A stretch of DNA of 64,000 bases from Nannobrachium achirus (Eukaryota; Chordata; Actinopteri; Myctophiformes; Myctophidae): contig OY997642.1 in assembly GCA_963921795.1 (NCBI GenBank), positions 58,450,927 through 58,514,926 of the forward strand, given 5' to 3'. The position numbers were made by a program, and so were the translations under genes. This document shows positions 21,303-31,189 of the stretch, in pieces. Position 1 is the stretch's first letter. The number at the start of each line of letters is the position of its first letter. A model generated the notes under the pieces. That model was not told where the DNA came from, did not search any database, and worked only from the letters and a program-made list of their open reading frames with translations.

Positions 21303-22436
21303 TTATAGACCCCCAAGTGTGATTATAATATGCAAATATGTCTTCCCTGTATATTTTTGTCAAAAGGCCTGATTGAAACACATAGATATAACTAGAACTG
21401 CACTCTGTCAAGGTGCCAACTTGTGGCTTGAGCACAAGTAGGCCATGTTTGGCCACGAGTGCAAAAGTTAGCACCTCGAAAGAGTTCAGTATTGTTCTTT
21501 TCTGGGGGAGCGGGTGTTTGGTAGAGAAGCTTGTGTGAGGTGCCACGTGTTTGTCCCCTTGAGCTTCTCCCGTTGTAGCTCTCTCCCATTAGTTCCTGTT
21601 GGTGACCAGACTGCAGAGAAGTTGCAGAGCCATATTGAATTTTGCTGTATTTGGCTAGAATCTTGGCATGCATGATCTAGTAGTTAAATAAACAAAGAAT
21701 TCTATCAGCTTTTTTTTTGCTCGGTCACATAATCCAGTAAGGCAATCCAAATTTAACATTCAACCAGAGATTCTGGAGAGCCCTTGGTTAAATCATTGTC
21801 TGGGGATATGTTATCTATGTCTGAGCCGGGCACATGATATTGAGGACCTCGAGATTGGGGTCCGTTGTCTGTCTTACCAGAAATTCTGCCTTTTCATATA
21901 TTTTGGTATTATTGCTAAAAGCCTGTATTAGCATAAAGTGTTAAATAAAAATCCTTTTCTGCAAGAAGAGGATTTGTTTATTTCTTCGAACGGAGTCAAC
22001 GGACCTTCTGGTCTGATCTTATCACCGGACAAAATGGTGAGTGAAAGAGTACGCAACAGTTGTTGTATAAATAGATCTGGGCATTTTCTGTGTGTTTCCT
22101 GAACAGAGAGGTTTACAGTTTCACAGTTACACTTGGTCTGAAAACGTCTCCGTGTCAGGCATGCTTTATCTGGTGTGCAGCAGCATTCCTACACATACTG
22201 TAGATCCATTTGGAATAAAGGTACTTTTAATATAATGGTATTGGACATGCAAGGTTTCCACCTGACAATGACGCTTTATGAAAGACCAGTCCAGAGAAGA
22301 AGGCATGAGAAACTCACCACCCTGATGCCGTCACGTGATTTTACCACAATATGTATTTCACCATATTTCAGTATTATTTGAAGACACTATGAGTACACAG
22401 AAGTCAAGCATTTATCACCTCAGCTTTGGGCCAAAA
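21303..22436. other. no gene seen; possible LTR-like segment near 21.9-22.04 kb
   Basis: A segment with GTTAAATAAAAATCC at 21940 leads to GGACAAAATGGTGAGTG at 22027-22043, an ATG directly followed by a donor-like GTGAGT. This could be an LTR end or a cryptic first exon. No partner was found. Confidence 0.3.
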
Positions 22437-22470
22437 TTACAACTCTTACTTACTTACTTACTTACTTTAC
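22437..22470. repeat. (ACTT)n microsatellite
   Basis: Five to six ACTT units in tandem. Confidence 0.8.
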
Positions 22471-22611
22471 TGTAAATTATTTTCCATCCAGTAGTTTGCA
22501 GTGTAATTAATAGATAGTGATGTTCTTTTGATCCTTTTAATTAAACTCTTTGAACCTCTTAAATCCATACTTACAGAACTAGACCCTCCAGGGCTTAATC
22601 CACTCCTTTTA

Positions 22612-22646
22612 GCCGATATAGCCGATCTACAAGAACACGTTGCACG
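22612..22646. repeat. decayed half of the palindromic unit
   Basis: TATAGCCGATCTACAAGAAC then ACGTTGC, one arm only. Confidence 0.5.
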
Positions 22647-22839
22647 GCGATATTGTTATTCTTGACAAATGTTTTCCCCACAAACGCTATAGGTTCAATG
22701 AGGGTATGGTTAGAGAAATAAGGTCAGATCTTTTCAAATGTGACACCTCTCCATGTACCGGCTCTGCAAAAGTCTAGAGCTCCTCGCCCAGCTCCTTTAT
22801 CCAAAGTGCCTTTTACACTCACACTTTGTGCACGTACGT

Positions 22840-22840
<1 letters not shown>

Positions 22841-22925
<85 letters not shown>
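22841..22925. repeat. (CA)n microsatellite
   Basis: About 42 CA units. Confidence 0.97.
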
Positions 22926-22928
<3 letters not shown>

Positions 22929-22976
22929 AATGCAACGTTGGCCAAATTGTCAAATAATATAAGAGAGAGGCAAACA

Positions 22977-23009
22977 TCAAGCTCACAACGCGAGGCACTG
23001 TGAGCTTGC
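22977..23009. repeat. inner core of the palindromic unit
   Basis: TCAAGCTCACAACGCG, a loop, then ACTGTGAGCTTGCA. The outer AAATAGC ends are missing. Confidence 0.65.
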
Positions 23010-23149
23010 ACACAGTTAACTGGGGAACTGTATGTTTATCTGTGGAACTGAGTCAAACTAAACGCAATGCCTCAACGTGATGCCTCAACCTGGGGTCCCC
23101 AGTTCAAATATGATTATTTTAGGGGGTTGCGGCCCGAAAAGTATGAGAA

Positions 23150-23310
23150 GGACTGCACTGGCGGTAGAGGAAAGCAGCATGCAAGGCACCAACCTGCTCA
23201 TCAGGATCAGGGCTTCAGTGTCATGCGCTCATGGCACGAGGCCAGGAGGATCCCGGGATCGTACCAGGAACCATTGTTTCTAACTCCTGAGCCGCTAGGC
23301 TATGGGTTCA
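23150..23310 (-). mobile_element. SINE fragment, antisense
   Basis: GCAAGGCACCAACCTGCTCA and then GATCCCGGGATCGTACC match the antisense of the tRNA-headed SINEs at 40045, 47780 and 48057. Confidence 0.55.
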
Positions 23311-23549
23311 GTGTCTTGTTCATGGACACTTCGACACTAGTCTCGCGTGGCCAGACTGTTGACTCCCACAATTTGCAAATGCTCCTGTCATACAGTCTGG
23401 GAGACAGAAGTTCTAATCATGCATGCACGTTAAAGCAGGGTGTGTGTCTGTTGTAACTTGTGCAGTTTGTTATACTGTAGGGTAAGTTACTTCAGAGTGT
23501 TTTGGTCCATATTTTTGTTGGAGAAGACAGGTTTTCCTACAATCAGGAT

Positions 23550-23650
23550 GGAGTGGGGCCTTCCTCCAATCATGGTTGAGTGGGGGCGGGCCTTACACGC
23601 ACAAAGGCCTGCCTCGATTTGATCATGATTGGAGGAAGGCCCCCGCCCGT
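23550..23650. repeat. imperfect palindrome
   Basis: GGCCTTCCTCCAATCATGGT at the left is answered by GATTGGAGGAAGGCC at the right. It may be a small MITE. Confidence 0.6.
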
Positions 23651-23697
23651 CACCTACATATAAACACTTAAACGAAATCACTTACTCTACTTTTAAC

Positions 23698-24015
23698 ACC
23701 AGTGTCGATTTCGTCGACTAAAACTATGACGGTTCGTCGACAAACCTTTTTCACTGACGAAAACAAAATAAAAAACTAAGCTATGACGAAATATATTAGT
23801 TACAATTCCACCAAGAAAGAAGAACTAGACTAAAATGTTAGGGAGAAACGAATGTAGAAGAGATCCAGTATAAAAGAGTAGTAGTAGTAGGTTGCGCTCG
23901 GGTGTTGCACGCTGAAAATAGCAGATCGACAAGCTCACAATGCGTCGTCTCGCTGCGACATGTGAGCTTGTAGTTCGGCTATTTTCAGCATGCAACCAAG
24001 CGTAAAATCTGCCAT
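23698..24015. repeat. dispersed element that shares its hairpin with 51955-52210
   Basis: Both copies run from a GTCGACTAAAAC or GTCGACAAACT-rich part into GTGTTGCAC, then the palindromic unit, then AACCAAGCGTAAAATCTGCC or close to it. The hairpin therefore sat in this parent repeat before it was copied. Confidence 0.7.
23911..23990. repeat. palindromic unit, two arms
   Basis: GCTGAAAATAGCAGATCGAC then AAGCTCACAATGCG; the right arm ends TTGTAGTTCGGCTATTTTCA then GC. It pairs over about 35 bp. Confidence 0.85.
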
Positions 24016-24139
24016 TACGACGGTCCATTAGGTTCCATTTGTACACTCTGAGAGAAGGTCTTTTCTTGAATGAAATGCCTGGATCCTGAGGCAACTTTAG
24101 GTCAAATATTAGACAGACAGACAGATAACACAACTAAAC

Positions 24140-24250
24140 AGATGAGATATGGAGATACAAGGTTTGCTTGACAGCAACACAGCATTACTGGACACATTAG
24201 AGGTTTTCTGTTGTGATGCACCGCCCCCTTGTGGTGGTTTGCATTAAGGG
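24140..24250. repeat. inverted partner of the repeat at 10858-10975
   Basis: It contains GGAGATACAAGGTTTGC, AGAGGTTTTCTGTTGTG and CACCGCCCCCTTGTGGTGG, all on the strand opposite to the copy near 10.9 kb. Confidence 0.75.
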
Positions 24251-24594
24251 CACATGAAGGGCTGTCTGTGACTTTGATCTGAATGCCCTAGGCCTATTGG
24301 CTCAGACATATGGTATGTGTAGTCAGAAGAGGTGGACAAAGTACTCAACACCAGTACTTGAGTCAAAGTATAGATACCCCGGTCAAATAAGTGAAAGTTG
24401 CTCAGTCAAATGTGCACTTGAGTTAAGTAGGCTATTTACATGTTGTTTACAATATCAATGCATTTCTCAGATGCTGTATTGACATCGTATTCTCCCTCTG
24501 GATCAATGTTTTAAAGTCTGTCTCCTGTAATAGATTAATGGATCAATAGCCTATGCGATTAGAACAGCTGCTCCTACACTTGGAAAGGAGTCAG

Positions 24595-24870
24595 TTTAGG
24601 TGATTCGGGCATCTAGTACGGATGCCCCCCGAGCGTCTTCCTAGGAACGTCCTCGATGCATGTCCCACTGGGAGGAGACCCTGTGGCAGACCAAAGACCA
24701 GATGGAAGGATTATATCTCCACACTGGCCTGGGTGGAGGAAGTTGCGCAAGATAAGGAACTCTAGAAGTCTCAGTTGGAACTGTTACCCAATACCCATGC
24801 AACTCGATTCCAGATAAACGGTTGAAGATGGATGGTTGGATGGATGGATGGATGGATGGATGGATGGATA
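24595..24870 (+). mobile_element. 3' end of a non-LTR retrotransposon with a (TGGA)n tail
   Basis: GGATGCCCCCCGAGCGTC, TGTCCCACTGGGAGGAGACC and GATAAACGGTTGAAGATGG follow the order of a well-known fish LINE 3' end, and a TGGA repeat tail follows. It is 5' truncated. Confidence 0.75.
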
Positions 24871-24929
24871 TGCGATATCAACGCCTGTAATGGAGTCAGT
24901 ATTGCTATAAGGGACACTTTATATTGGTT

Positions 24930-25510
24930 GGAGAAAGTGTTCATTTCATTTAGTCGACTACCTTTTTTTCACTGGCGAAAACTAAATAAAAAAAAATAGA
25001 TAAAAACTAAGCTAATGACTAAAGCTAAGACTAAATGTACTGACAACTTTGTCAACAAATAAAAAATAGAAACAAACTAAGCCCTGATGACTAAAACTAT
25101 ATATTTAAGTGTAGTGACAATTTCGTCAACAAATAAAAACTAATAAAAAATCAAGGCTACTGGGCTGGTGGTTGACCAGACAATGTTAGGCTGTACTGGG
25201 ATAACCAGGTGTCGTTTTGTATTGTACTGTATTCCTTAAAATTGTGTTTTTCATCAAAAGGATGAGAGGAAATGCTATGAGAAATAATTTTAGATACGAT
25301 GGATAATATGTTCTATATTATTTGCTGATAAAAAATTTACAGGGGTAAAATAATTGTCCTGACTAAAACTAGACTAAAATGTCAACAGTTTTTGTCGACT
25401 AAAACAAGACTAACTAAAATGACGTTGTCTTGGACTAAGATAAAGACTAAAAGGCTAGAATTTTAGTCGACTAAAACTTGACTAAATAAAGACAGGATGA
25501 ATAAAAAAAG
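24930..25510. repeat. decayed repeat rich in GTCGACTAAAAC
   Basis: Several motifs (TTTAGTCGACTA, GTCAACAAATAAAAA, GACTAAAACTAGACTAAAAT) recur here and at 23.7 and 52.0 kb. It is a diverged transposon-type repeat without visible ends. Confidence 0.5.
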
Positions 25511-26486
25511 TATTACAGCACTGTCGTTTTTGTGTAAACACACTCAGTTGTTATTAGCTTTGTAGCTAGTTAGCTACTAAGCTAACGCTCAATTGAGCTT
25601 GGCTATACTAATCATTCACACATCTGTATTAAGTCTGGCTGTGTACCTTTTGACAAATTTGTTTTTGGACTGAATCCAAGGAATACAAGTCGTTTTCTCG
25701 TTTCTACCTTGTTTTGATTCGATCTTATGTTGCACCATCTTGATGAATTGAATACACAGGACCACAATGGAAATTGTGTTATAATTTTAACAGTCATTTC
25801 AAACCGTACCTCTGTACTACAATCTGCTAGCTGTTAATAAAGTATTCAAAGGTTGACTAAAAGTGATAAAAAAAACTAAGGATTGAAACTGGACTAAGAA
25901 GACTGACATTAAATGTAATAAAAATTGCTTATAAAATGAACACTAATTGGAGATACAGTATGGGTCGTCTTCATTGTTTCAGGGATTCAAGGTTCAACTT
26001 TAGTTTTTGTCCTGCCAACATAAGACAACAACAGGAACATTATTTATTTTATGATTTATATTTATTAAGAAATATGGCAGAGAGGAATTATACATCTCAA
26101 TGTCCGGAAACAGAAACAAACTTTAAAGAAAATGCAGAACACCATCAACAAAACACCAGAAGTGAAAACAAAATCAAAATCAAAACAAAATAATCTATAA
26201 GATTTTGATCACGGTATTCTGGTTGGTATAAACGCCAGAAAATACTCCTTTGGTAATAACACAAATGAATGTAGTTCCCATTTTTTTTTCCCTCCTCATA
26301 TTTTTTTAAAGCCTTGTTTGTTCGTTTACTTCATTTGAACCTAAGTGTTTTTTTGTTTTGTTTTTTTGTTTTTTTAATAACTACAGTGGTTTTGTTACGT
26401 TCTCAGTGGTTTCGAGCGGACACACACGTCTCTTGAGACGGTTCCGTGTGTACGGCAAACCTTTTGAAAACTCAGTGACATTTTTT
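25511..26486. other. 3' flank of the GTPase gene; no feature recognised
   Basis: AT-rich. I looked for the coiled-coil C-terminal exon on the - strand downstream of the GTPase stop and did not find it. Confidence 0.4.
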
Positions 26487-27448
26487 CTAAATTATTCGTC
26501 TGGACCTGGCCTGCCTTTTTCCGATGACATCCTTTGTCAAAGCCTTGGCCTGTGCCATCATGTTCAAAGTTTCGAAAAAGCTCTTCATGCTTTTGAAACC
26601 CATGTCCCAAGATCTCTTAACAAAGGTGTCATCTTCGTCCTCCTCCACATCACCATCAACAACATCACCACCATCCTCATCCTCATCACATACACCTGCA
26701 TTGTTTGCACCAGGTGATTTGTTGGCTGCAAACAATGCATAATTGTTGAATTTGAAATTAAGTGGCTTTCCTTCTTTCGTGGGACACGGGACCCCCGAGG
26801 CTAGGATTGCATGAAGGACCGGTGGGGCCTGACCATCTGCAAACGTCACCAAAACCCTGATGTTCTTTTTTATGTCTTTGCCAAAGATTGAGAACACAGT
26901 GTCAAACACACATTTATGTGTGGCTGTGAGCCGTGCAAGAGAGGCCTGAGTCACAAAGCAAACTGCGTCAATTTTAGAGACACCATGTTTCGCTGTGAAA
27001 AGATCGATCAGACGCTTTGTGATCGGCCTGTCTCTATCTTTTCCCCGAGTGTTTCCAAAACCTGGTGTGTCAATGATGGTTAGTGAATAGCCAATCCGAA
27101 ACCCTTCTTGGTGGTTAATTTTGTACACAGTGATTTCAGATGTCTGACTCTCAGCCTGATCGTTTCTTTTACATTTTGTTTTCTCGTCATCTAACCTGAA
27201 CCGAAAAGAATCCCCCCATTTGACACCGAGGATGTAGTTGATCATCCCATTGACGAGGGTGGACTTTCCTGACCCAGTCGCTCCAATGAGCATTACGGTG
27301 CGATTCCGCCTCGTGCTTTTCTTGCCCAAACTGTAGCTCCTGCATCCATCAATGTCCAACTTGTTATTCTCCAGAGGCAGCTTGTAAACCGACAGCGACC
27401 CTGAATGTATCAGTTTGTCTCCATGTCTGTAGCATTCAGCTGGACGTT
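26487..27448 (-). CDS. Final exon: AIG1-like P-loop GTPase domain
   Basis: The exon encodes a GTP-binding domain of the AIG1/GIMAP-like class, expected to act as a cytosolic molecular switch in immunity. From the acceptor (CTCTCTCAG, ending at 27449) it reads RPAECYRHGDKL, then the P-loop GATGSGKST at 27284-27258 (residue about 186 of the joined protein), the DTPGFG box at about 257, and VTFADGQ as the G4-like box at about 332. An acidic run (CDEDEDGG, then VEEDEDD) precedes FKSMKSFFETL. In related proteins, as I recall them, the sequence continues from LTKDV into a coiled coil; here it ends LTKDVIGKRQ followed by a short unrelated tail and a stop. It is either truncated or joined to an unseen exon. 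Total predicted length with the two upstream exons is 450 aa. Confidence 0.85.
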
Positions 27449-27449
27449 C

Positions 27450-27461
27450 TGAGAGAGAGAA

Positions 27462-27512
<51 letters not shown>
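27450..27512. repeat. (GA)n on +, (CT)n polypyrimidine tract for the GTPase exon on -
   Basis: About 30 GA units with a few interruptions abut the acceptor. On the gene strand this is a CT tract directly before CAG, as in gene 1. Confidence 0.9.
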
Positions 27513-27586
27513 ATTGATCAGTGCTGATCACAGTTATTGAGAGTTAACCCTGAAAGGGTTAACTTAATAACAAAATTATTTAAAAT

Positions 27587-27659
27587 AGTGAAAATAGTCG
27601 ATCTGCAAGAACACAACAACGCCGAGGCGTTGTGTGCTTGTAGATCTGCTATTTTCACT
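27587..27659. repeat. palindromic unit, two arms, in the GTPase intron
   Basis: AGTGAAAATAGTCGATCTGC then AAGAACACAACAACGCC, loop GAG, then GCGTTGTGTGCTTGTAGATC and TGCTATTTTCACT. It is one of the best-preserved copies and lies in the intron of the GTPase gene. Confidence 0.9.
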
Positions 27660-27883
27660 TGTTTTGTGCGACAGTCTTGTATGATGAAGCAGGGCTTTAG
27701 CCTACTTTACGAGAAAAATAAACATACACATTTGAAACTTGGAGATACAAGGTTTCTGCCTGACAGTATATATTTTATAGATGTAAGGAAAATAAACTGG
27801 GAAGTCGTGACTCGTGAAAAAAATTGTCTGTGACCCACAAATTCTAGGCTGGTCATCTTGACCCGCCTGTGTTCCATCCATAC

Positions 27884-28021
27884 CTCCCCAACTCATGGGT
27901 CTTTTGCTGTGGATCTTGTTGCGTAGCGTGGTCGCCAAAAAAGCGGGCATTTGCCCGCGTCTTCGGTACCGGACTCTTCTGAAGTAGTCCTGCTGTGTGC
28001 TCCCTGGCCCACATAACCCAC
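27884..28021 (-). CDS. Middle exon of the GTPase gene
   Basis: On the - strand an acceptor (TTTTCATTTCAG) precedes 28021 and a donor (GGGGAG then GTATGG) follows 27884. The 138-bp exon is phase 1 at both ends. Read in the phase set by its neighbours it is open: GLCGPGSTQQDYFRRV, then RYRRRGQMPAFLATTL, then NKIHSKRPMSWG. It is basic, with no domain I recognise. The frame runs on past the donor for some way, so openness alone is weak support; the consistent phases with both neighbours are the better argument. Confidence 0.5.
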
Positions 28022-29154
28022 CTGAAATGAAAAGAAACGAGAAAGAAAAAAAAATATGTTGTGCACGGGTCATCGCTATGCTGGCCTGTGGTGTACATAC
28101 AAAATGAGTGGACAATAATATTAGAAACACATAAAGAGATAGCCCTGAATGATTATGGTAACATGTCCTCGGTTCGCCTACGCTGGTGAATGCTAACCTG
28201 GTGAGTAGCTAACCTGCGGACGCTGGTGAATGCTAACCTGGTGAATTTGTAACCTGTTTGGACCAACGGGAGTTCGAAGCATGGGGCAGGGCAGTCCCCA
28301 TGACCATAACAGTTCTGTAACTCTGAGACATTTGTACACTCTCAAAGGGGGACCTTGCAAATAAAACATTTGAGAACCACCAGTACTAGTGGACTAATAT
28401 GCCATAGTGTCGTAGTAAATAAGTGTCATACAAGTTCTCATGAAAACCTGGAGACTGATATTCAGTAATTGGGACTTAAGATCAAAATATTAACATTAGG
28501 CTATAATGGTTTGTAAAAGAGAGAAGAAAACGAAAAACATTTGCTACGAACAAGGCCAAGTCTTTGACATATTTGTCCATGTACGGATCATATAGATGAC
28601 CCCTGATGTTGTGTAGTGCAGTAGTTGTCAAAACTTTTTGCCAAAGACCCCCAAATTCAGTGGAGTAAAGGTGATTTTTATTTATATTTTTTTTCTTGTG
28701 GGAAGACAGTGAAAGGAAATAAATTAAGTACACTGTGTCAATTCCGATTGGATGTCTGCAATTACAACTATTTTGTGTTGTGCAGATATGCTAAGATGAT
28801 TGTATGATCCTCGATCCTTGAAATTCGGATTGAAACAGGGTGGCAACTAGGGTGGCATTTCATTAACTTAATTACAAGATGGCTGTCGTGTGAATATGGT
28901 CAATATCCTTATTCGATCAATTAACACTTACATTTTGTTCATCTATTGGCATGGCATCATTCTACTGCAGTGAAAAAGCAGTGTATCCTGCAGCTTTGTC
29001 AGCTGCATATGCCAAACTAGAAGTCGTCCAACTCTTCCACTAAGCTTCTCTGAGCTCTCTCACAATGTTCTATCCCAGCTGGATTCTCGTAACCATCTCA
29101 TGATGGCATTCACCTAGCCAACCAGGGTGGCATAATAAGCTTCGGCTTCAGCCC
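28022..29154. other. intron-like DNA of the GTPase gene
   Basis: A short tandem repeat (CTGGTGAATGCTAACCTGG twice, plus variants) lies at 28176-28256. The rest has no assignable feature. Confidence 0.45.
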
Positions 29155-29275
29155 AATCCTTTTCGGTCAACAGTTATTTATTTCCTCTATATATGTACTC
29201 TGTATTATTATTGTTGTTTGTACTGACCGAGAGAAATAAACCAACTAAACTAACTAACTAACTAATCCTGACCTG
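29155..29275 (+). mobile_element. 3' end of a LINE with an (ACTA)n tail
   Basis: CTTCGGCTTCAGCCCAATCC, then TTTTCGGTC, then GTACTGACCGAGAGAAATAA is a familiar fish LINE 3' end, followed by an ACTA-type tail. Confidence 0.5.
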
Positions 29276-29286
29276 GTAGATACAAC

Positions 29287-29357
29287 AGACCAGTGGTTCC
29301 CAAGCGTTTTAGCTCGATACCCAAAAGAGAAATTAGACGTTTGCCCGGGACCCAAAC
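29287..29357. mobile_element. hAT MITE terminus next to a palindromic unit
   Basis: CAGTGGTTCCCAAGCG through CGGGACCCAAAC is the end of the same hAT family as 46869-47190, where the palindromic unit occupies the equivalent place. Confidence 0.55.
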
Positions 29358-29438
29358 TAGTGAAAACAGCAGATATAAAAGCTCACAACACGTCGCTTCG
29401 TGCTGCGTTATGAGCTTGTAGATCGGCTATTTTCACTA
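29358..29438. repeat. palindromic unit, two arms
   Basis: TAGTGAAAACAGCAGATATA then AAAGCTCACAACACG; the right arm is TTATGAGCTTGTAGATCGGC then TATTTTCACTA. Confidence 0.85.
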
Positions 29439-29754
29439 CCTCTTAAAAACAGTCAAGAGTGGCATAAGTTCCTTTAATTTATGCAACACTGGATACAGGT
29501 GTCAATTCCCCCACAAACAAAAGAAAGAGGAAACAAACAGTGACAGTGGCTATTCACATTTCACATATGCTATTCACATTTCTAAAAGCTTCTCCTTTTA
29601 TTACTCACTGTTTTCTTGTGTAGCCATATTACTATTTAACCTAAATTGATTCTCTCTATATTCAACTTTATGAAACATTTCATGTTTTAGTTTACATTTT
29701 CTCATGTATCAAAATTGCTGCTGTGACAGTGGCATGACACCAGTAAGACTCCCT

Positions 29755-29795
29755 AATCGGGAGATAAGCGACCGTATAGGTCGCTTATCTCCACA
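29755..29795. repeat. short perfect palindrome
   Basis: GGAGATAAGCGACC, TATA-like centre, then GGTCGCTTATCTCC. The arms are 14 bp. GCGACC recurs at the far end of the adjacent GC-rich unit near 30597. Confidence 0.85.
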
Positions 29796-30009
29796 AATAG
29801 GGCAAAAATGTGTTTTTCTAAAATCTTCCTGATCCATGTTGATGACATGAGTGTAGACATGCTGTGTAGTGATTTTCGTGATTTTAGGGAAAAATCTGTA
29901 GGAGCAGTGTCCAAAAATGTGTTTTAAAAAATCGGCCTGAAGGTGGCGCTATATGGGACAGATTCATGTTGATGGGATGAGTGTAGACATACTGTGTAGC
30001 GATTCGCGT

Positions 30010-30615
30010 GATTTTAGGGCAAAAACTGTAGGAGCAGTGTCCAAAAATGTGTTTTAAAAATCGGCCTGAAGTTGGCGCTAGAAGAGGGCCATGTGAGAAA
30101 TGAGGGGTGGGGTGTCCGCGTTGCCTTGGCGGACGAATAGGTACCGGCCCCGGCTCTCCCGGACGCTCCTAGCCCGAGTTGCGGCATTTTATGTGAGCTG
30201 CAGTGGAGGGGGTCCTCCACTGGGGGCGCCACCACTTTTGCATCCGTTCTGGAGCACCAGGAGTGGGTGGTCCCCAGGAATTCCCCGTGAGCAGCCCCGT
30301 TGGGGTGGTCATTTGGTCATTTTTGCACATTTGGTCATTTTTTACACCTGGGGGTCCCCCAGGGAGGGACCTGGAGGTCCCTGAAGCTCCGGGGGTCCTT
30401 GGAGGTTGTAGTTTGGCAGGTAAGGAGTGTGTGTGCAAAATTTGGCATGGATGGGGGCAACGGTTGTGGAGATATGAGCAGGGGAAAAGTGTGACGTGTG
30501 ACGTGTGACGGACGGACGGACGGACGGACGGACGGACAGACGGACGGAGAGACAGACAGACAGACAGACAGCCGGTGGAGGTTTTGGTAGTAAATGCGAC
30601 CTACGGTCGCAATAA
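30010..30615. repeat. GC-rich dispersed unit with (GGAC)n tail; relative of 39060-39540
   Basis: It contains GTGTCCGCGTTGCCTTGGCG, CTCTCCCGGACGCTCCTAG and GGAATTCCCCGTGAGCAGCC, all of which recur in reverse orientation at 39.06-39.31 kb. It ends with GACGGACGG and CAGACAGA tetranucleotides (30512-30573) and GCGACCTACGGTCGC. Proline- and glycine-rich frames across it are not coding. Confidence 0.7.
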
Positions 30616-30649
30616 AGATTCATGTCAGGAGTCATCATACAGGAGGAAC

Positions 30650-30758
30650 ACTGCTCTCAGATTGCGGTCAAGTCCTGCTTCTGCACATGAATCCGCTTCC
30701 CCAGCAGGAATCGAACCTGTGGCCCTCAGCGCTACCGACAGCGCCACCGTGCCCCTCT
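30650..30758 (-). mobile_element. tRNA-derived SINE head, antisense
   Basis: CAGCAGGAATCGAACCTGTG (antisense B box) and then GCGCTACCGACAGCGCCACC (antisense A box) are at tRNA spacing. The acceptor stem is not complete. Confidence 0.6.
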
Positions 30759-30901
30759 AAAGTGCACAACACTACCTCACAACCAAGTACTTTCAATAGC
30801 ACTAACTTAAATAATAAGCTTGTCATTGATCTGTCTATAACACTCAGTTGGAACACAGAATTCATTCAAATATAGGACAATGGTATGTTAAAGAGTCTAA
30901 C

Positions 30902-31154
30902 CTGTTTTTTCCGTCTTCGCTTCCTCCTCTGCTTCAGCACTGTCTCCCTCGCTCTCGTGACGGCGTCCTCCTCCATCGCTGGTGTCGTCCGTCGTAGCCT
31001 CGCGTTGCCAGACACGAATCAGACAGTTCAGACGTTTTAATTTTTTTTTATTCTTCGCGGATATAGTCTGGCAACCCGAGGCTACCTCCGTCTGGCCCGC
31101 TCTGGTCTCAGCTAAGAGCAGGGATGGCAAAAACAGACTGTTGGCCGATATCAT
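30902..31154 (-). CDS. Predicted first exon of the GTPase gene, copy A
   Basis: On the - strand the frame opens with an ATG at 31154 and stays open for 84 codons to a donor (AAAACAG then GTTAGA at 30901), phase 1. The start MISANSLFLPSLLLAETRAG is weakly hydrophobic and signal-like. The end, GGGRRHESEGDSAEAEEE, is acidic. A 92-bp MITE (30994-31085) lies inside and is read through. It joins in frame to 27884-28021 and then to the GTPase exon. A second copy at 35136-35376 is also fully open. The exon could instead be untranslated; a different frame of copy A also has an ATG (at 30976) but is stopped in copy B. Confidence 0.4.
30994..31085. mobile_element. small MITE with GTAGCCTCG ends
   Basis: GTAGCCTCGCGTTGCCAGAC at the left and GTCTGGCAACCCGAGGCTAC at the right are inverted with one mismatch. 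It is shared by copy A and copy B of the first exon, so it was there before the duplication. Confidence 0.85.
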
Positions 31155-31189
31155 AATTCGGTCAATTAACACTTAACAATTTAACCAAA

